Positions 1 to 8,647 of a DNA stretch of 64,000 nt are shown here, piece after piece. Source of the stretch: Paludibacteraceae bacterium (lineage in GTDB: Bacteria; Bacteroidota; Bacteroidia; Bacteroidales; Paludibacteraceae). Numbering within the stretch: position 1 is the first letter of the stretch; each line of letters starts with the position of its first letter. The stretch is from the NCBI GenBank assembly GCA_024401645.1, contig JAKSKR010000006.1, forward strand, positions 1 to 64,000, in the 5' to 3' direction. The notes under the pieces are model-generated. The model saw only the letters and a program-made list of their open reading frames with translations. It did no database searches and had not been told where the DNA came from. The position numbers were made by a program, and so were the translations under genes.

Positions 1-35
1 GCCTTCTGTTTTCTGATGCTTAACAAAATTTTTTA

Positions 36-182
36 GAAAAATTTAAACAGCTTCTGAAAAAAATGAAAATATTTTTGTTTATTCTCCATAAAATGGGGCA
101 TTTGGTAGAAAATACTTGAATTTCACGCTGTTTTTTGTTTACAGGTTGACCGTAACATTTAAGAAGCTGTTTAAATTTTTTT
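36..182. repeat. Inverted-motif pair, possible short element remnant
   Basis: The strand reads AATTTAAACAGCTTCT at about 40-55 and its reverse complement AGAAGCTGTTTAAATT at 162-177, so about 105 bases are bracketed by inverted copies. The same motif recurs at 532-545 (reverse) and at 627-641 and 8477-8491 (forward). This could be a small non-autonomous element or the end motif of a larger one. No transposase is present. Confidence 0.4.
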
Positions 183-297
183 GTTAGCTGCTACGAATAT
201 GGCTAATGGGGTAGAATGATGGTAGGTATAATATGCACCTAACTATTTATTACGTGTGTTTGCCCTGGCTCGTTTGTCACTAGAATTATATAAAAAC

Positions 298-327
298 AAA
301 AAAGCGACTCTAACGAGCCGCTTTTTT
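298..327. terminator. Terminator-like hairpin
   Basis: AAAAAAGCG-A-CTC pairs with GAG-C-CGCTTTTTT around a TAAC loop, with one internal mismatch. There is an A-tract on one side and a T-tract on the other, so it can act in both directions. On the minus strand it would end a short transcript from the box at 392-399. Confidence 0.6.
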
Positions 328-391
328 CAACACACACAAGGTTAAGGTTAAAAATGTAGTTCTGTTGTTTCTAAGTTTGCTTTACACGTTG

Positions 392-399
392 CAAAGATA
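392..399 (-). promoter_or_regulatory. Possible minus-strand promoter -7 box
   Basis: The minus strand reads TATCTTTG, an exact match to the Bacteroidota TAnnTTTG box. No convincing TTTG lies about 20 bases upstream. A transcript would be roughly 90 nt and end at the hairpin at 298-327, with no reading frame in it. Confidence 0.3.
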
Positions 400-593
400 T
401 GCAGCCTGTTTATTTTGCTTGTACTAAAATAGTATCTACTAGGTTTAAAATCGTATCTATCCGTTTAAATACGCCATTTTCACAATATTTTGCCAGATAT
501 TTAAAAGTATTGACCAAAATTTTTGCGATTTAGAAGCTGTTTAAGAAACTCCATTGTGACTTAAAGACCATTCAAAATAGACAAAAAAGACAT

Positions 594-641
594 ATAAAAT
601 GCCCAATAAGAATCCTTTCGAAAAATTTTTAAACAGCTTCT
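594..641 (+). repeat. Left direct repeat flanking the hsd cassette
   Basis: This 48-base stretch matches 8444-8491 at 44 positions; the inner 39 bases (603-641) match at 37. It contains CCAATAAGAATCCTTTCG and ends TTTAAACAGCTTCT. The partner copy begins inside the last codons of hsdR. Together the copies bracket the whole restriction cassette. Confidence 0.8.
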
Positions 642-760
642 TAATGGTTTCAATTGAACTAAAAGGCAAAGAAAATGACTAGTTTTTTATTACTATTTTG
701 CCGTTTCTTGCAATTATTTCCGGAAAATTCTGAACTTTTGCAATGAATAAATCTTGGTGT

Positions 761-782
761 TTATATACCCATTGGTATATAA
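761..782. promoter_or_regulatory. Perfect 9-bp dyad upstream of hsdM
   Basis: TTATATACC and GGTATATAA are exact reverse complements around CATT. It lies 71 bases before the hsdM start. Many restriction-modification loci are controlled by a small regulator binding such dyads, but no regulator gene is present here. Operator function is inference. Confidence 0.45.
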
Positions 783-796
783 TTCCCTAAATCTTT

Positions 797-823
797 CTAC
801 AGGTCAGGATGAGTGACCTTGTA
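797..823. promoter_or_regulatory. Second dyad or leader hairpin before hsdM
   Basis: AGGTCA (801-806) and TGACCT (814-819) are exact inverted repeats around a 7-base spacer. With one bulged base the pairing extends to TACA...TGTA. It sits 30-55 bases before the start codon and could act as DNA operator or as an mRNA hairpin. Confidence 0.4.
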
Positions 824-852
824 AACAACGACCAACTTAAAGATAAGACATT

Positions 853-2634
853 ATGACTGACAAGATAAATATCCGCAAATTGGAGGCTGACCTATGGGAG
901 TCGGCAGACTTGCTTCGTGCAGGTAGTAAACTAACTTCGAGCCAATACTGTATGCCGGTATTGGCATTGCTGTTTCTAAGATACGCATACAGCCGTTTCA
1001 AAATGGTTGAAGCAGAATTGCTGCAGAATCGTCCAAGCCGTGGCGGTCGTGTAATGCCCGTGGAAGCGAGCGACTTTGCTGCTAAGAGTGCGCTCTATCT
1101 GCCTCGCGAGGCTCAGTTTGACTATTTGGTAAATCTTTCAGATGATCAGCCATTGGGCGAGGCTGTCAACCGTGCAATGTCGTTAGTTGAAGAACAAAGC
1201 GAACAACTGACGGGTATTCTGCCTAAGTCGTACACCATGTTCAGCGACGAACTTTTGCGTGAACTCCTTCGCATATTCAACAATAAGACACTAGACGAGA
1301 TAGGTGGTGATGTGATTGGTCGTATCTATGAGTATTTCCTCTCAAAGTTTGCGAAAGCCGTAGCTTCAGACGATGGTGTGTTCTTCACTCCGAAATCATT
1401 GGTTAAGATGCTTGTCAATGTACTGGAGCCACGTCAGGGTGTTATGCTCGACCCCGCTTGTGGCTCAGGCGGTATGTTTGTGCAGACTGGTGACTTTGTG
1501 AATGCAGGAGGCATGAACGCCAACACCCAGATGACCTTCTACGGTCAGGAAAAGGTGGAGTACAACGCTCAACTCTGTTTGATGAATATGGCTGTCCATG
1601 GATTGAATGGTCGCATTGTCAGTGGCGATGAAGCCAACTCTTTCTATCATGATGCTCACAACCTTGCAGGCAAGTGCGACTACGTAATGGCAAATCCACC
1701 ATTTAATGTAGACAAGGTGAAGTCGGAATCAGCATCGGCTGCTGGTCGTTTGCCATTTGGTTTGCCGGGTGTAAATGCCAAGACAAAAGAAATAGGCAAT
1801 GCCAACTACCTCTGGATTTCATACTTCTATGCCTACCTCAACGACCATGGTCGTGCAGGCTTCGTTATGGCATCATCGGCAACAGATAGTGCAAACAAAG
1901 ACCGCGACATCCGCGAAAAGCTTGTGTTGACGGGCGATGTTGACGTGATGGTGAGTGTGGGCAACAACTTCTTCTACACCCTCTCGCTCCCTTGCTCGCT
2001 CTGGTTCTTCGACAAGGCAAAGCGTCTGGAGAACAAGAATCGTGTGCTCTTCATCGATGCTCGCAACTACTACACTGTTGTAGACCGCACCCTTAATGAG
2101 TGGACGGAGTGGCAGTTGAAGAACCTGCAAGCCATTGTTCACCTCTACCGTGGTGAGACCGAGAAATACAAGAATCTACTAGCCGAATACGACCAGGCGC
2201 TTGCTGGCATTGGTCTAACTGAAGCCGAGGCACAGTTAGGTGCCGCTAAGCAGAATGCCAAGAATGCCATAGCGAATGCCCAACGCAAGGATAAGAAACA
2301 GGTAGAGGGCGAGATGGCTGTGACGATAGCCAACTGCGAGGACAAACTAGAGACTGCACGTCAGCGTGAGTGGCTTGTCAGCAAGTTCGGACTTGATGGC
2401 GAGTATCAGGACGTATTGGGTCTCTGCAAGATTGCTACTATCGACGAAATCAGCGAGAAGAACTACAGCCTCACCCCAGGTGCATACGTAGGTGTAGCAG
2501 AGGTAGAGGACGATGGCGTTGACTTCCACCAGCGCATGAACGAGATTCACACCGAACTTGCTTCGCTCAACAAAGAGGCAAACGAACTGATGAGTGAGAT
2601 AATGAAGGAATGGGAAACCCTCAATACGAAGTAA
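853..2634 (+). CDS. hsdM: Type I restriction-modification system, methylation subunit HsdM
   Basis: Transfers a methyl group from S-adenosylmethionine to adenine N6 at the sequence chosen by HsdS, and forms the core of the HsdR2M2S complex in the cytoplasm. The AdoMet motif I DPACGSGG is at residues 200-207 and catalytic motif IV NPPF at 281-284, in the usual order after a helical N-terminal domain. A Lys/Glu/Ala-rich, probably coiled-coil stretch covers about 430-510. At 593 residues it is somewhat longer than many HsdM proteins, mainly because of that stretch. It is the first of five co-directional genes; its stop lies 3 bases before the next start. Both catalytic motifs are intact, so it is probably active. 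Confidence 0.96.
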   Translation: MTDKINIRKLEADLWESADLLRAGSKLTSSQYCMPVLALLFLRYAYSRFKMVEAELLQNRPSRGGRVMPVEASDFAAKSALYLPREAQFDYLVNLSDDQPLGEAVNRAMSLVEEQSEQLTGILPKSYTMFSDELLRELLRIFNNKTLDEIGGDVIGRIYEYFLSKFAKAVASDDGVFFTPKSLVKMLVNVLEPRQGVMLDPACGSGGMFVQTGDFVNAGGMNANTQMTFYGQEKVEYNAQLCLMNMAVHGLNGRIVSGDEANSFYHDAHNLAGKCDYVMANPPFNVDKVKSESASAAGRLPFGLPGVNAKTKEIGNANYLWISYFYAYLNDHGRAGFVMASSATDSANKDRDIREKLVLTGDVDVMVSVGNNFFYTLSLPCSLWFFDKAKRLENKNRVLFIDARNYYTVVDRTLNEWTEWQLKNLQAIVHLYRGETEKYKNLLAEYDQALAGIGLTEAEAQLGAAKQNAKNAIANAQRKDKKQVEGEMAVTIANCEDKLETARQREWLVSKFGLDGEYQDVLGLCKIATIDEISEKNYSLTPGAYVGVAEVEDDGVDFHQRMNEIHTELASLNKEANELMSEIMKEWETLNTK

Positions 2635-2637
2635 GTT

Positions 2638-3690
2638 ATGGGAAACGAAATAATCAAAATCCACGATAGCGAATACAATGAAATACTGCTACGATGCGTA
2701 GCAGTTATCAATAATGCACGCAAAATGTTGGCTCAGCAAGTTGCGTCAATAGCAAGTAATACTTACTGGGAAATAGGCAAACTATTGCATGAACGTAAAC
2801 TTGACAGCAAGCATGGGAGCAGCGTTGTGAAACGATTGTCCATAGATCTTAAAGAACAATTCCCAGATATAGGGCTATCTCCTCGTAACCTTTGGGATAT
2901 GAAGAGATTTTATGAGCGGTACAAAGATTCAGAAGCAAAACTGCGACGCTGCGTCGCACTTTTGCCATGGAAACATAATATGCTCATCATCGGCAAAGGA
3001 CTTGACGACAAAGCTTCGTTGTATTACGCAGAAGAAGACATAGCAAAGGGATGGAATCGTGACTTGTTGCTTAATGCCATCAAGATGGAAATGCATAAGA
3101 AAATCCGCTGCAGTGCAGCGGAAATTGAAAACAACTTCACAAATACCCTTCCTACCGTACAAGCAGAATATGCCAACGAAGTTTTTCGTAGCACATACAA
3201 CCTTGGATTCCTTGGCGTCACCCAGCCTATCCTTGAACTTGAACTGGAGCGTCGTCTCGTGGATAAAGTGAAGCAGTTCCTACTCGAATTAGGAAAGGGG
3301 TTTACATACATCGGAAACCAGTGGGAATTGGAGTACAATGGCAAGACAAGCCGTGTTGACCTTCTGCTGTATCATCGCGGTTTACGTTCGCTCGTAGCTA
3401 TCGACTTAAAGATAGGGGCTTTCAAACCAGAATATGCAGGAAAGATGAACTACTACCTCTCTCTCCTTGACAGATTGGAGCGTCAGCCAGATGAGAATCG
3501 TTCTATTGGCATCATCCTATGTGCAGAAAAAGACCGTGTGGAGGTAGAACTTGCACTCGAAGATATGGGGAAGCCGATAGGTGTTGCTGATTATCAGCTG
3601 CTTATTCCAAAGGATGACCTGCAAAAGGTTATCACCGATGAGATGAAGCAATTTGATATGAACAATTGTGTTAAGGAGGATGAGGAATGA
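2638..3690 (+). CDS. DUF1016 (YhcG-type) PD-(D/E)xK nuclease-like protein
   Basis: It resembles the YhcG/DUF1016 family: an N-terminal helical domain (about 1-150, with GSSVVKRLS and GLSPRNLW-type segments) followed by a PD-(D/E)xK nuclease fold. The candidate active site is Asp241 with the later Asp256-Leu-Lys258, on two predicted strands (RVDLLLYHRG then VAIDLKIG). The family is often found inside type I restriction loci; its exact role is not settled. Here it starts 3 bases after hsdM and its TGA overlaps the ATG of hsdS (ATGA), so translation is probably coupled and the product is made in proportion to HsdM and HsdS. It is full length at 350 residues. Its function in this complex is inferred from position only. 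Confidence 0.85.
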   Translation: MGNEIIKIHDSEYNEILLRCVAVINNARKMLAQQVASIASNTYWEIGKLLHERKLDSKHGSSVVKRLSIDLKEQFPDIGLSPRNLWDMKRFYERYKDSEAKLRRCVALLPWKHNMLIIGKGLDDKASLYYAEEDIAKGWNRDLLLNAIKMEMHKKIRCSAAEIENNFTNTLPTVQAEYANEVFRSTYNLGFLGVTQPILELELERRLVDKVKQFLLELGKGFTYIGNQWELEYNGKTSRVDLLLYHRGLRSLVAIDLKIGAFKPEYAGKMNYYLSLLDRLERQPDENRSIGIILCAEKDRVEVELALEDMGKPIGVADYQLLIPKDDLQKVITDEMKQFDMNNCVKEDEE

Positions 3691-4814
3691 GTGAAGTAGT
3701 ATTAAATGATATTTGCGACTTGATAGTTGATTGCCCTCATTCTACAGCTTATGACGAGGGAACTGGCTATCCACTTGTTCGTACTCCTAACATTGGTAGA
3801 GGACGTTTGATATATTCAGGTATGCATCGTGTATGCGAAGATGTATATAATAAGCGTAATGCAAGGGCTATACCACAAACAAATGACCTGATATTTGCAC
3901 GTGAAGCTACAGCAGGTAATGTTGCACTTATACAAGAAGGCGAAAAAGTCTGTTTAGGACAAAGAACTGTACTTATTCGTCCTAATGCAAATTTGGTTAA
4001 TCCTGCATTCCTGACTTATCATCTATTAGCTCCTGAACAGCAATATAAACTGCTCTCAACTGCGAATGGTGCGACCGTTGCTCATGTGAACATGCCAACT
4101 ATTAGAAACCTCAAGTTATCGTTACCCCCACTCCCCACCCAGCACCGCATAGCCACCATACTTTCTCGCTACGACTCGTTGATAGAGAATTATCAGAAGC
4201 AGATAAAGCTATTGGAGGAAGCAGCTCAGCGGCTCTACAAGGAATGGTTCATCGACCTCCACTTTCCAGGACACGAAAACACTACCATCATCGATGGAGT
4301 GCCAGAGGGATGGGAGAAGAAGAGTGTAACCGATGTCCTCGAAATAAAATATGGCAAAGACCATAAACTATTGAAAGATGGCACTATTCCTGTTTATGGC
4401 ACAGGAGGTGTTATGCGCTATGTTGAGAAGAACTTATATACAGGGGAATCAGTATTGATTCCTCGTAAGGGTTCTTTAAATAATATCCTACTCGTTAACG
4501 GGACGTTTTGGACAATAGATACAATGTTCTATTCTATACCAAAGGAGGATAATGTTGCAAAGATTGTATATTTCTTTCTCAAAGGAGTTGACATGTATTC
4601 TTTCAACATAGGTGCCGCAGTTCCAAGTATGACGGTTAATATCCTTTCGGGAATGAAACTACTTATTCCTAATAGTAATACAAGGAAAGAATTTGAGAAT
4701 ATTGTTTCAACTTTCTACAATCGGATACAATCCCTCCAATCCCAACTCCACCTCCTTACCGAAGCCCGTGACCGCTTGCTTCCTAAACTGATGAGTGGTG
4801 AGATAGAAGTATAG
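3687..4814 (+). CDS. hsdS: Type I restriction-modification system, specificity subunit HsdS
   Basis: Recognises a bipartite DNA target and directs both methylation and cleavage. The 375 residues show two target-recognition domains (about 1-145 and 195-335). Each is followed by a conserved helical spacer: the central one begins PPLPTQHRIATIL near 147 and runs through LIENYQKQIKLLEEAAQ, and the C-terminal one contains LTEARDRLLPKLMSGEIEV. The ATG overlaps the stop of the preceding nuclease gene. No partial or inverted second hsdS copy and no invertase gene lies nearby, so there is no sign of specificity switching in this window. Confidence 0.93.
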   Translation: MSEVVLNDICDLIVDCPHSTAYDEGTGYPLVRTPNIGRGRLIYSGMHRVCEDVYNKRNARAIPQTNDLIFAREATAGNVALIQEGEKVCLGQRTVLIRPNANLVNPAFLTYHLLAPEQQYKLLSTANGATVAHVNMPTIRNLKLSLPPLPTQHRIATILSRYDSLIENYQKQIKLLEEAAQRLYKEWFIDLHFPGHENTTIIDGVPEGWEKKSVTDVLEIKYGKDHKLLKDGTIPVYGTGGVMRYVEKNLYTGESVLIPRKGSLNNILLVNGTFWTIDTMFYSIPKEDNVAKIVYFFLKGVDMYSFNIGAAVPSMTVNILSGMKLLIPNSNTRKEFENIVSTFYNRIQSLQSQLHLLTEARDRLLPKLMSGEIEV

Positions 4815-4832
4815 AACGAAAAGCAACGAAAC

Positions 4833-5282
4833 ATGAACGAGATACAGTTTTTATTATATAGTATGCCTGATGGCGATGGCAAGGTGCAGGTAGTCATAAA
4901 AGACGAGACTCTATGGTGCACACAGAAAGCGATGGCACAACTTTTTGACTGCAGTACTGACAATATAGGATTGCATTTGAAGAATATCTTTGCATCAGAA
5001 GAACTGGACAAAGATTCAGTTACCGAGAAAATCTCGGCTACTGCCTCTGATGGTAAAAAATACCTAACACAGTTCTACTCCCTCGACGCTATCATAGCCG
5101 TAGGTTATCGCGTGAACAGCCTCAAAGCCACCCGTTTCCGCCAGTGGGCAACAAAAATACTCAACGAATACATCCGCAAAGGTTTTGCCATGGACGACGA
5201 GCGATTGAAGCAGGCTAAGACCGCCTTTGGTCAGAAGATAGACTCTGACTTCGACAAACATATACGAGGATTATTGGATTAA
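4833..5282 (+). CDS. RhuM-like protein, C-terminally shortened
   Basis: The sequence matches the N-terminal part of RhuM-family proteins: a winged-helix-like segment (TLWCTQKAMAQLFDCS), then KNIFASEELDKDSV, then the hallmark YSLDAIIAVGYRVNS and RQWATKILNEYIRKGF. Family members are usually more than 300 residues; this one stops at 149, shortly after MDDERLKQ, and ends FDKHIRGLLD. No continuation is visible in another frame because hsdR starts 15 bases later. It lies 18 bases after hsdS in the same operon. RhuM genes are commonly found with type I systems, but their job is unknown. This may be a decayed gene or a short form. Confidence 0.75.
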   Translation: MNEIQFLLYSMPDGDGKVQVVIKDETLWCTQKAMAQLFDCSTDNIGLHLKNIFASEELDKDSVTEKISATASDGKKYLTQFYSLDAIIAVGYRVNSLKATRFRQWATKILNEYIRKGFAMDDERLKQAKTAFGQKIDSDFDKHIRGLLD

Positions 5283-5297
5283 ATCGACGATACCATA

Positions 5298-8200
5298 ATG
5301 GCAAAAGACTTTAGCGAAGACCTTCTGATACAGAAATCGACTGCTGAGCTCTTGGAAAAAGAACTCGGTTGGAAGAGCGTCTATGCCTTCGATAATGAGG
5401 TACTTGGCGAACAAGGAACACTCGGCCGTAAGACACAGAACGAGGTGGTGCTTACCCGACACTTCGGCATGGCATTGAAGCGGCTCAATTCGTGGATGAC
5501 GGACAAGCAGCTGACGGAAGCCATAGAGCGCATGACAAGCTACATGAGTAGCCAGACGCTGATGCAGATAAACGAAGAGAAGTACCAGTATCTGCGCGAT
5601 GGTGTGCCTGTTACTCGCTTGAAGCCCAATGGTGAAACGGAACAGGTGCGGGCTCGTGTCTTAGACTTTGCCAATGTTGACAACAACGAGTTTATTGCCG
5701 TAAGGGAACTGTGGATAAAGGGACCTATCCACAAGCGCAGGGCAGATGTGGTGTGCTTTGTGAATGGTATTCCGCTTATCTTCATAGAACTGAAGAACCA
5801 CGACCAAGATATACAGAATGCCTATACAGACAATTACCGAGACTACTTAGATACCATCCCTCACCTGTTCCACCACAATGCCATGATTATGCTGAGCAAT
5901 GGCATGGAGAGCCGTGTGGGTACGGTAGGTGCCAAGTGGGAGTTCTTCCATGAGTGGAAGCGACTGACAGAGTTAGATCGTGGCAACATCGAACTGCCAA
6001 CGATGCTGCGAGGTATCTGTAAGAAGGAGAATCTGCTCGACTTGCTTGAAAACTTCATTCTCTTTGACCATAGCGGTGGCTCTACGGTGAAGATATTAGC
6101 ACGCAACCACCAGTACCTTGGTGTGAACCAAGCCGTGGAGATGTATCGCCATCGTGAGGTAATGAAAGGAAAACTGGGCGTGTTCTGGCACACGCAGGGC
6201 TCTGGCAAGAGTTATTCGATGGTATTCCTGGCACAGAAAATCAGACGTAAGTTTGAAGGGTCGCCAACGATTGTGGTGCTTACTGACCGTGACGAACTGA
6301 ACAAGCAGATAAGCGACACCTTCGAGAACTGCGGTTTGCTGGGTGGACTGAAAGCCAAGCAGTTCATTGCCCATAGTGGTGACGACCTACGTCAGAAGCT
6401 GACAGGTAACCCTTCGTTCATCTTCTCACTGATTCAGAAGTTCAACAAGGCAGATGCAGAACCCGTCTATCCTGACCATGACATCGTTGTGATGAGTGAC
6501 GAGGCTCACCGTACACAGAATGGTGTGTTTGCCGATAACCTCATGCACATGCTGCCAACAGCAAACCGAATCGGCTTCACGGGTACTCCTTTGCTACGAG
6601 ACGATAACATCACGGCTCGTACCTTCGGACAGTATGTTTCGGTGTATGACTTCAAACGTGCTGTGGAAGATAAGGCAACCGTACCTCTCTACTACGAGAA
6701 CCGGGGTGAGAAGCTTCGGGAACTGAAGAACCCGGAGATCAATGCCGAGATTGCTGCCCGACTAGATGAAGAGAATCTAGACCCATCGCAACAAGCCAAA
6801 CTGGAACGTGAGTTCGCTCAGGAAGTTCATCTGCTGACGGCTGAGAAACGACTGAGGGTTGTGGCGCAGGACTTCGTGCGCCATTATAGCGACCTCTGGA
6901 CAAGCGGCAAGGCCATGATGGTGAGCTTCAACAAGGTGACTTGCGTCCGCATGTATAACTATGTGCAAGAGTACTGGCAAAAGGAGGTTAAGGCTCTGCG
7001 CAAGCGTATTGAGCAGGATCCTTGGCAACAGGAAGTTCAGGAGATGAAGCGCAAGCTGCAATGGATGGAAGAAACAGAAATGGCAGTCGTTGTATCGCAG
7101 GAGCAGAACGAGATACAGACATTCAAGAAATGGCGACTCGACATCACTCCGCATCGTGAGAAGATGGAGAAACGTGAACTTGACAAGGAGTTCAAGGATG
7201 CCGACGGCAAGCTTCGTGTGGTGTTCGTTTGTGCTATGTGGCTAACTGGCTTTGATGTGAAGACACTCTCGTGCCTCTACATCGACAAGCCGATGAAGGC
7301 GCACACCCTGATGCAGACGATTGCACGTGCCAATCGTGTGGCAGAGGGCAAGTCGAACGGTCTTGTCATAGATTATATCGGCATTGTGAAGGCTCTTCGT
7401 CAGGCTCTGGCTGACTATACCGCAAACCCAAATGGCAGTCTGGGAGGTAACGACCCTACCGTCAACAAGGATGAACTGATAAAGAATGTTTGGGAAATCA
7501 TAGCCACGGCAGTCGCATTCCTGCACGACAAAGGCTTTGAACTGCAGGAACTCATTGATGCAATGTCATTCGAGAAACTGTCTCTCTTGAAGAAAGCAGC
7601 AAATCTGCTATGCGATACGGTAGAAACAAGAAAGTCGTTCTGCACCTTTGCCACCACATTGCTCCGACTTTGGAAATACCTCGATCGTGAAGATATTACC
7701 GAGGAAATGCGTAAAAAGAAGGATGCACTTGAAGCTATCTACAAGGAATTGCAGAAAAAGCGTAAGCACGCAGACATCACCGACCTGAGTGTGGCCATCA
7801 ATGATATTGTCAATGAGCATCTTGAAATAGATTCCCAGGACATGGTTGCTGCCGATGGTGGAGGACGCAGATTCGACATTAGCGGTATCGACTTCGACCT
7901 GTTGCGTCGTGAATTTGCCAAATGCGAAGACAAAAACCTCGTCCTACGAGACATTCAAGACTTGCTTCATGAACGTCTGGCTCGGCTGTTGGCAGAGAAT
8001 CCATCCAGAATTAACTTCTACGAGAAGTATCAGGAGATTATTCAGGCATACAACCAGGAACAGAATCGTGCTACAATAGAAAAGACCTTCGAGGAGTTGA
8101 TGCATCTGTCACAATCTCTCAGCGAAGAAGAAAAGCGGTATATACGGGAAGGCTTCAAGAGCGATGAAGAACTTTCGTTATATGACCTTCTGATAAAAGA

Positions 8201-8447
8201 TAATCTATCGAAGACAGAGGTCAAGAAACTGAAGGATGTGGCCATAGAGCTGCTTGCGAAGATAAAAGGACAGTTGGCAGGTATGGATCATCCGTTCGAC
8301 AAGCCAACAACTCGGGCAACACTCAGCATCACAATCCGTGACGTGCTGTGGCAAGAACTGCCAGAGAGTTATAGCGAGGAAAGTATCAACTACTACCGCG
8401 ACACCATCTACAACTATGTTAGTCAAAGATATGGTGGTGTGGCATAA
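5298..8447 (+). CDS. hsdR: Type I restriction-modification system, restriction subunit HsdR
   Basis: ATP-dependent DNA translocase and endonuclease of the type I complex. The N-terminal nuclease domain shows Asp150 and Glu164-Leu-Lys166 (PD-(D/E)xK). The helicase motor has Walker A TQGSGKS at 299-305, the DEAH box at 401-404 and motif III TGTPL about 30 residues later. Helicase C-terminal motifs include TGFDVK and QTIARANR. The 1049 residues are full length and no frameshift is seen. The last codons and stop overlap the right copy of the direct repeat that bounds the cassette, suggesting that an insertion or recombination end fell exactly here. Confidence 0.96.
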   Translation: MAKDFSEDLLIQKSTAELLEKELGWKSVYAFDNEVLGEQGTLGRKTQNEVVLTRHFGMALKRLNSWMTDKQLTEAIERMTSYMSSQTLMQINEEKYQYLRDGVPVTRLKPNGETEQVRARVLDFANVDNNEFIAVRELWIKGPIHKRRADVVCFVNGIPLIFIELKNHDQDIQNAYTDNYRDYLDTIPHLFHHNAMIMLSNGMESRVGTVGAKWEFFHEWKRLTELDRGNIELPTMLRGICKKENLLDLLENFILFDHSGGSTVKILARNHQYLGVNQAVEMYRHREVMKGKLGVFWHTQGSGKSYSMVFLAQKIRRKFEGSPTIVVLTDRDELNKQISDTFENCGLLGGLKAKQFIAHSGDDLRQKLTGNPSFIFSLIQKFNKADAEPVYPDHDIVVMSDEAHRTQNGVFADNLMHMLPTANRIGFTGTPLLRDDNITARTFGQYVSVYDFKRAVEDKATVPLYYENRGEKLRELKNPEINAEIAARLDEENLDPSQQAKLEREFAQEVHLLTAEKRLRVVAQDFVRHYSDLWTSGKAMMVSFNKVTCVRMYNYVQEYWQKEVKALRKRIEQDPWQQEVQEMKRKLQWMEETEMAVVVSQEQNEIQTFKKWRLDITPHREKMEKRELDKEFKDADGKLRVVFVCAMWLTGFDVKTLSCLYIDKPMKAHTLMQTIARANRVAEGKSNGLVIDYIGIVKALRQALADYTANPNGSLGGNDPTVNKDELIKNVWEIIATAVAFLHDKGFELQELIDAMSFEKLSLLKKAANLLCDTVETRKSFCTFATTLLRLWKYLDREDITEEMRKKKDALEAIYKELQKKRKHADITDLSVAINDIVNEHLEIDSQDMVAADGGGRRFDISGIDFDLLRREFAKCEDKNLVLRDIQDLLHERLARLLAENPSRINFYEKYQEIIQAYNQEQNRATIEKTFEELMHLSQSLSEEEKRYIREGFKSDEELSLYDLLIKDNLSKTEVKKLKDVAIELLAKIKGQLAGMDHPFDKPTTRATLSITIRDVLWQELPESYSEESINYYRDTIYNYVSQRYGGVA

Positions 8448-8491
8448 AAGGTCCAATAAGAATCCTTTCGTAAAATCTTTAAACAGCTTCT
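8444..8491 (+). repeat. Right direct repeat flanking the hsd cassette
   Basis: 44 of 48 bases equal 594-641, in the same orientation. It begins inside the stop region of hsdR and ends TTTAAACAGCTTCT. That end is the reverse complement of the motif AGAAGCTGTTTAA at 532, so 532-8491 is also bounded by inverted short motifs. Confidence 0.8.
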
Positions 8492-8539
8492 AAGAAGAAA
8501 TAAGGATTGGTGAATTATATCTTGGCACGGTTTTTGAGA

Positions 8540-8547
8540 TAATTTTG
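8540..8547 (+). promoter_or_regulatory. Possible -7 box for the first GH8-DUF11 gene
   Basis: TAATTTTG matches TAnnTTTG exactly and lies about 100 bases before the chosen ATG. The nearest TTG upstream (8522-8524) is only 15 bases away, so the promoter call is weak. Confidence 0.35.
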
Positions 8548-8647
8548 TGTGTTAATTTACTTGGTAGTGTTTGGCTACGCATCATTTGAACGATGAATCT
8601 ATCGGTATTAACGCCTGTTTTTGAAAGAAATTGATAAAAATTATACG

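Larger units (their letters stand above)
1..852. other. Gene-free region upstream of the hsd cassette
   Basis: I see no credible coding region here. It holds copies of the motif AGAAGCTGTTTAA in both orientations (36-55, 162-181, 532-545, 627-641), a terminator-like hairpin (298-327), a minus-strand promoter-like box (392-399), the left copy of a direct repeat shared with the end of hsdR (594-641), and two dyads just before hsdM (761-782 and 797-823). The sequence is AT-rich. Confidence 0.6.

Noticed and set aside
3687..4814. Possible phase-variable hsdS shuffling
   Set aside because: There is one hsdS only, no partial or inverted copies of its recognition domains and no site-specific recombinase in the window.
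4833..5297. Frameshift splitting a full-length rhuM
   Set aside because: Only 15 bases separate its stop from hsdR, so no lost C-terminal half can be recovered in another frame. It is truncated, not frameshifted.
8621..8647. Upstream TTG starts (8621, 33473, 45037, 62528)
   Set aside because: In each case a nearby ATG begins the signal peptide or the conserved family start, and for three of them a predicted -7 box puts the transcript start at or after the TTG.
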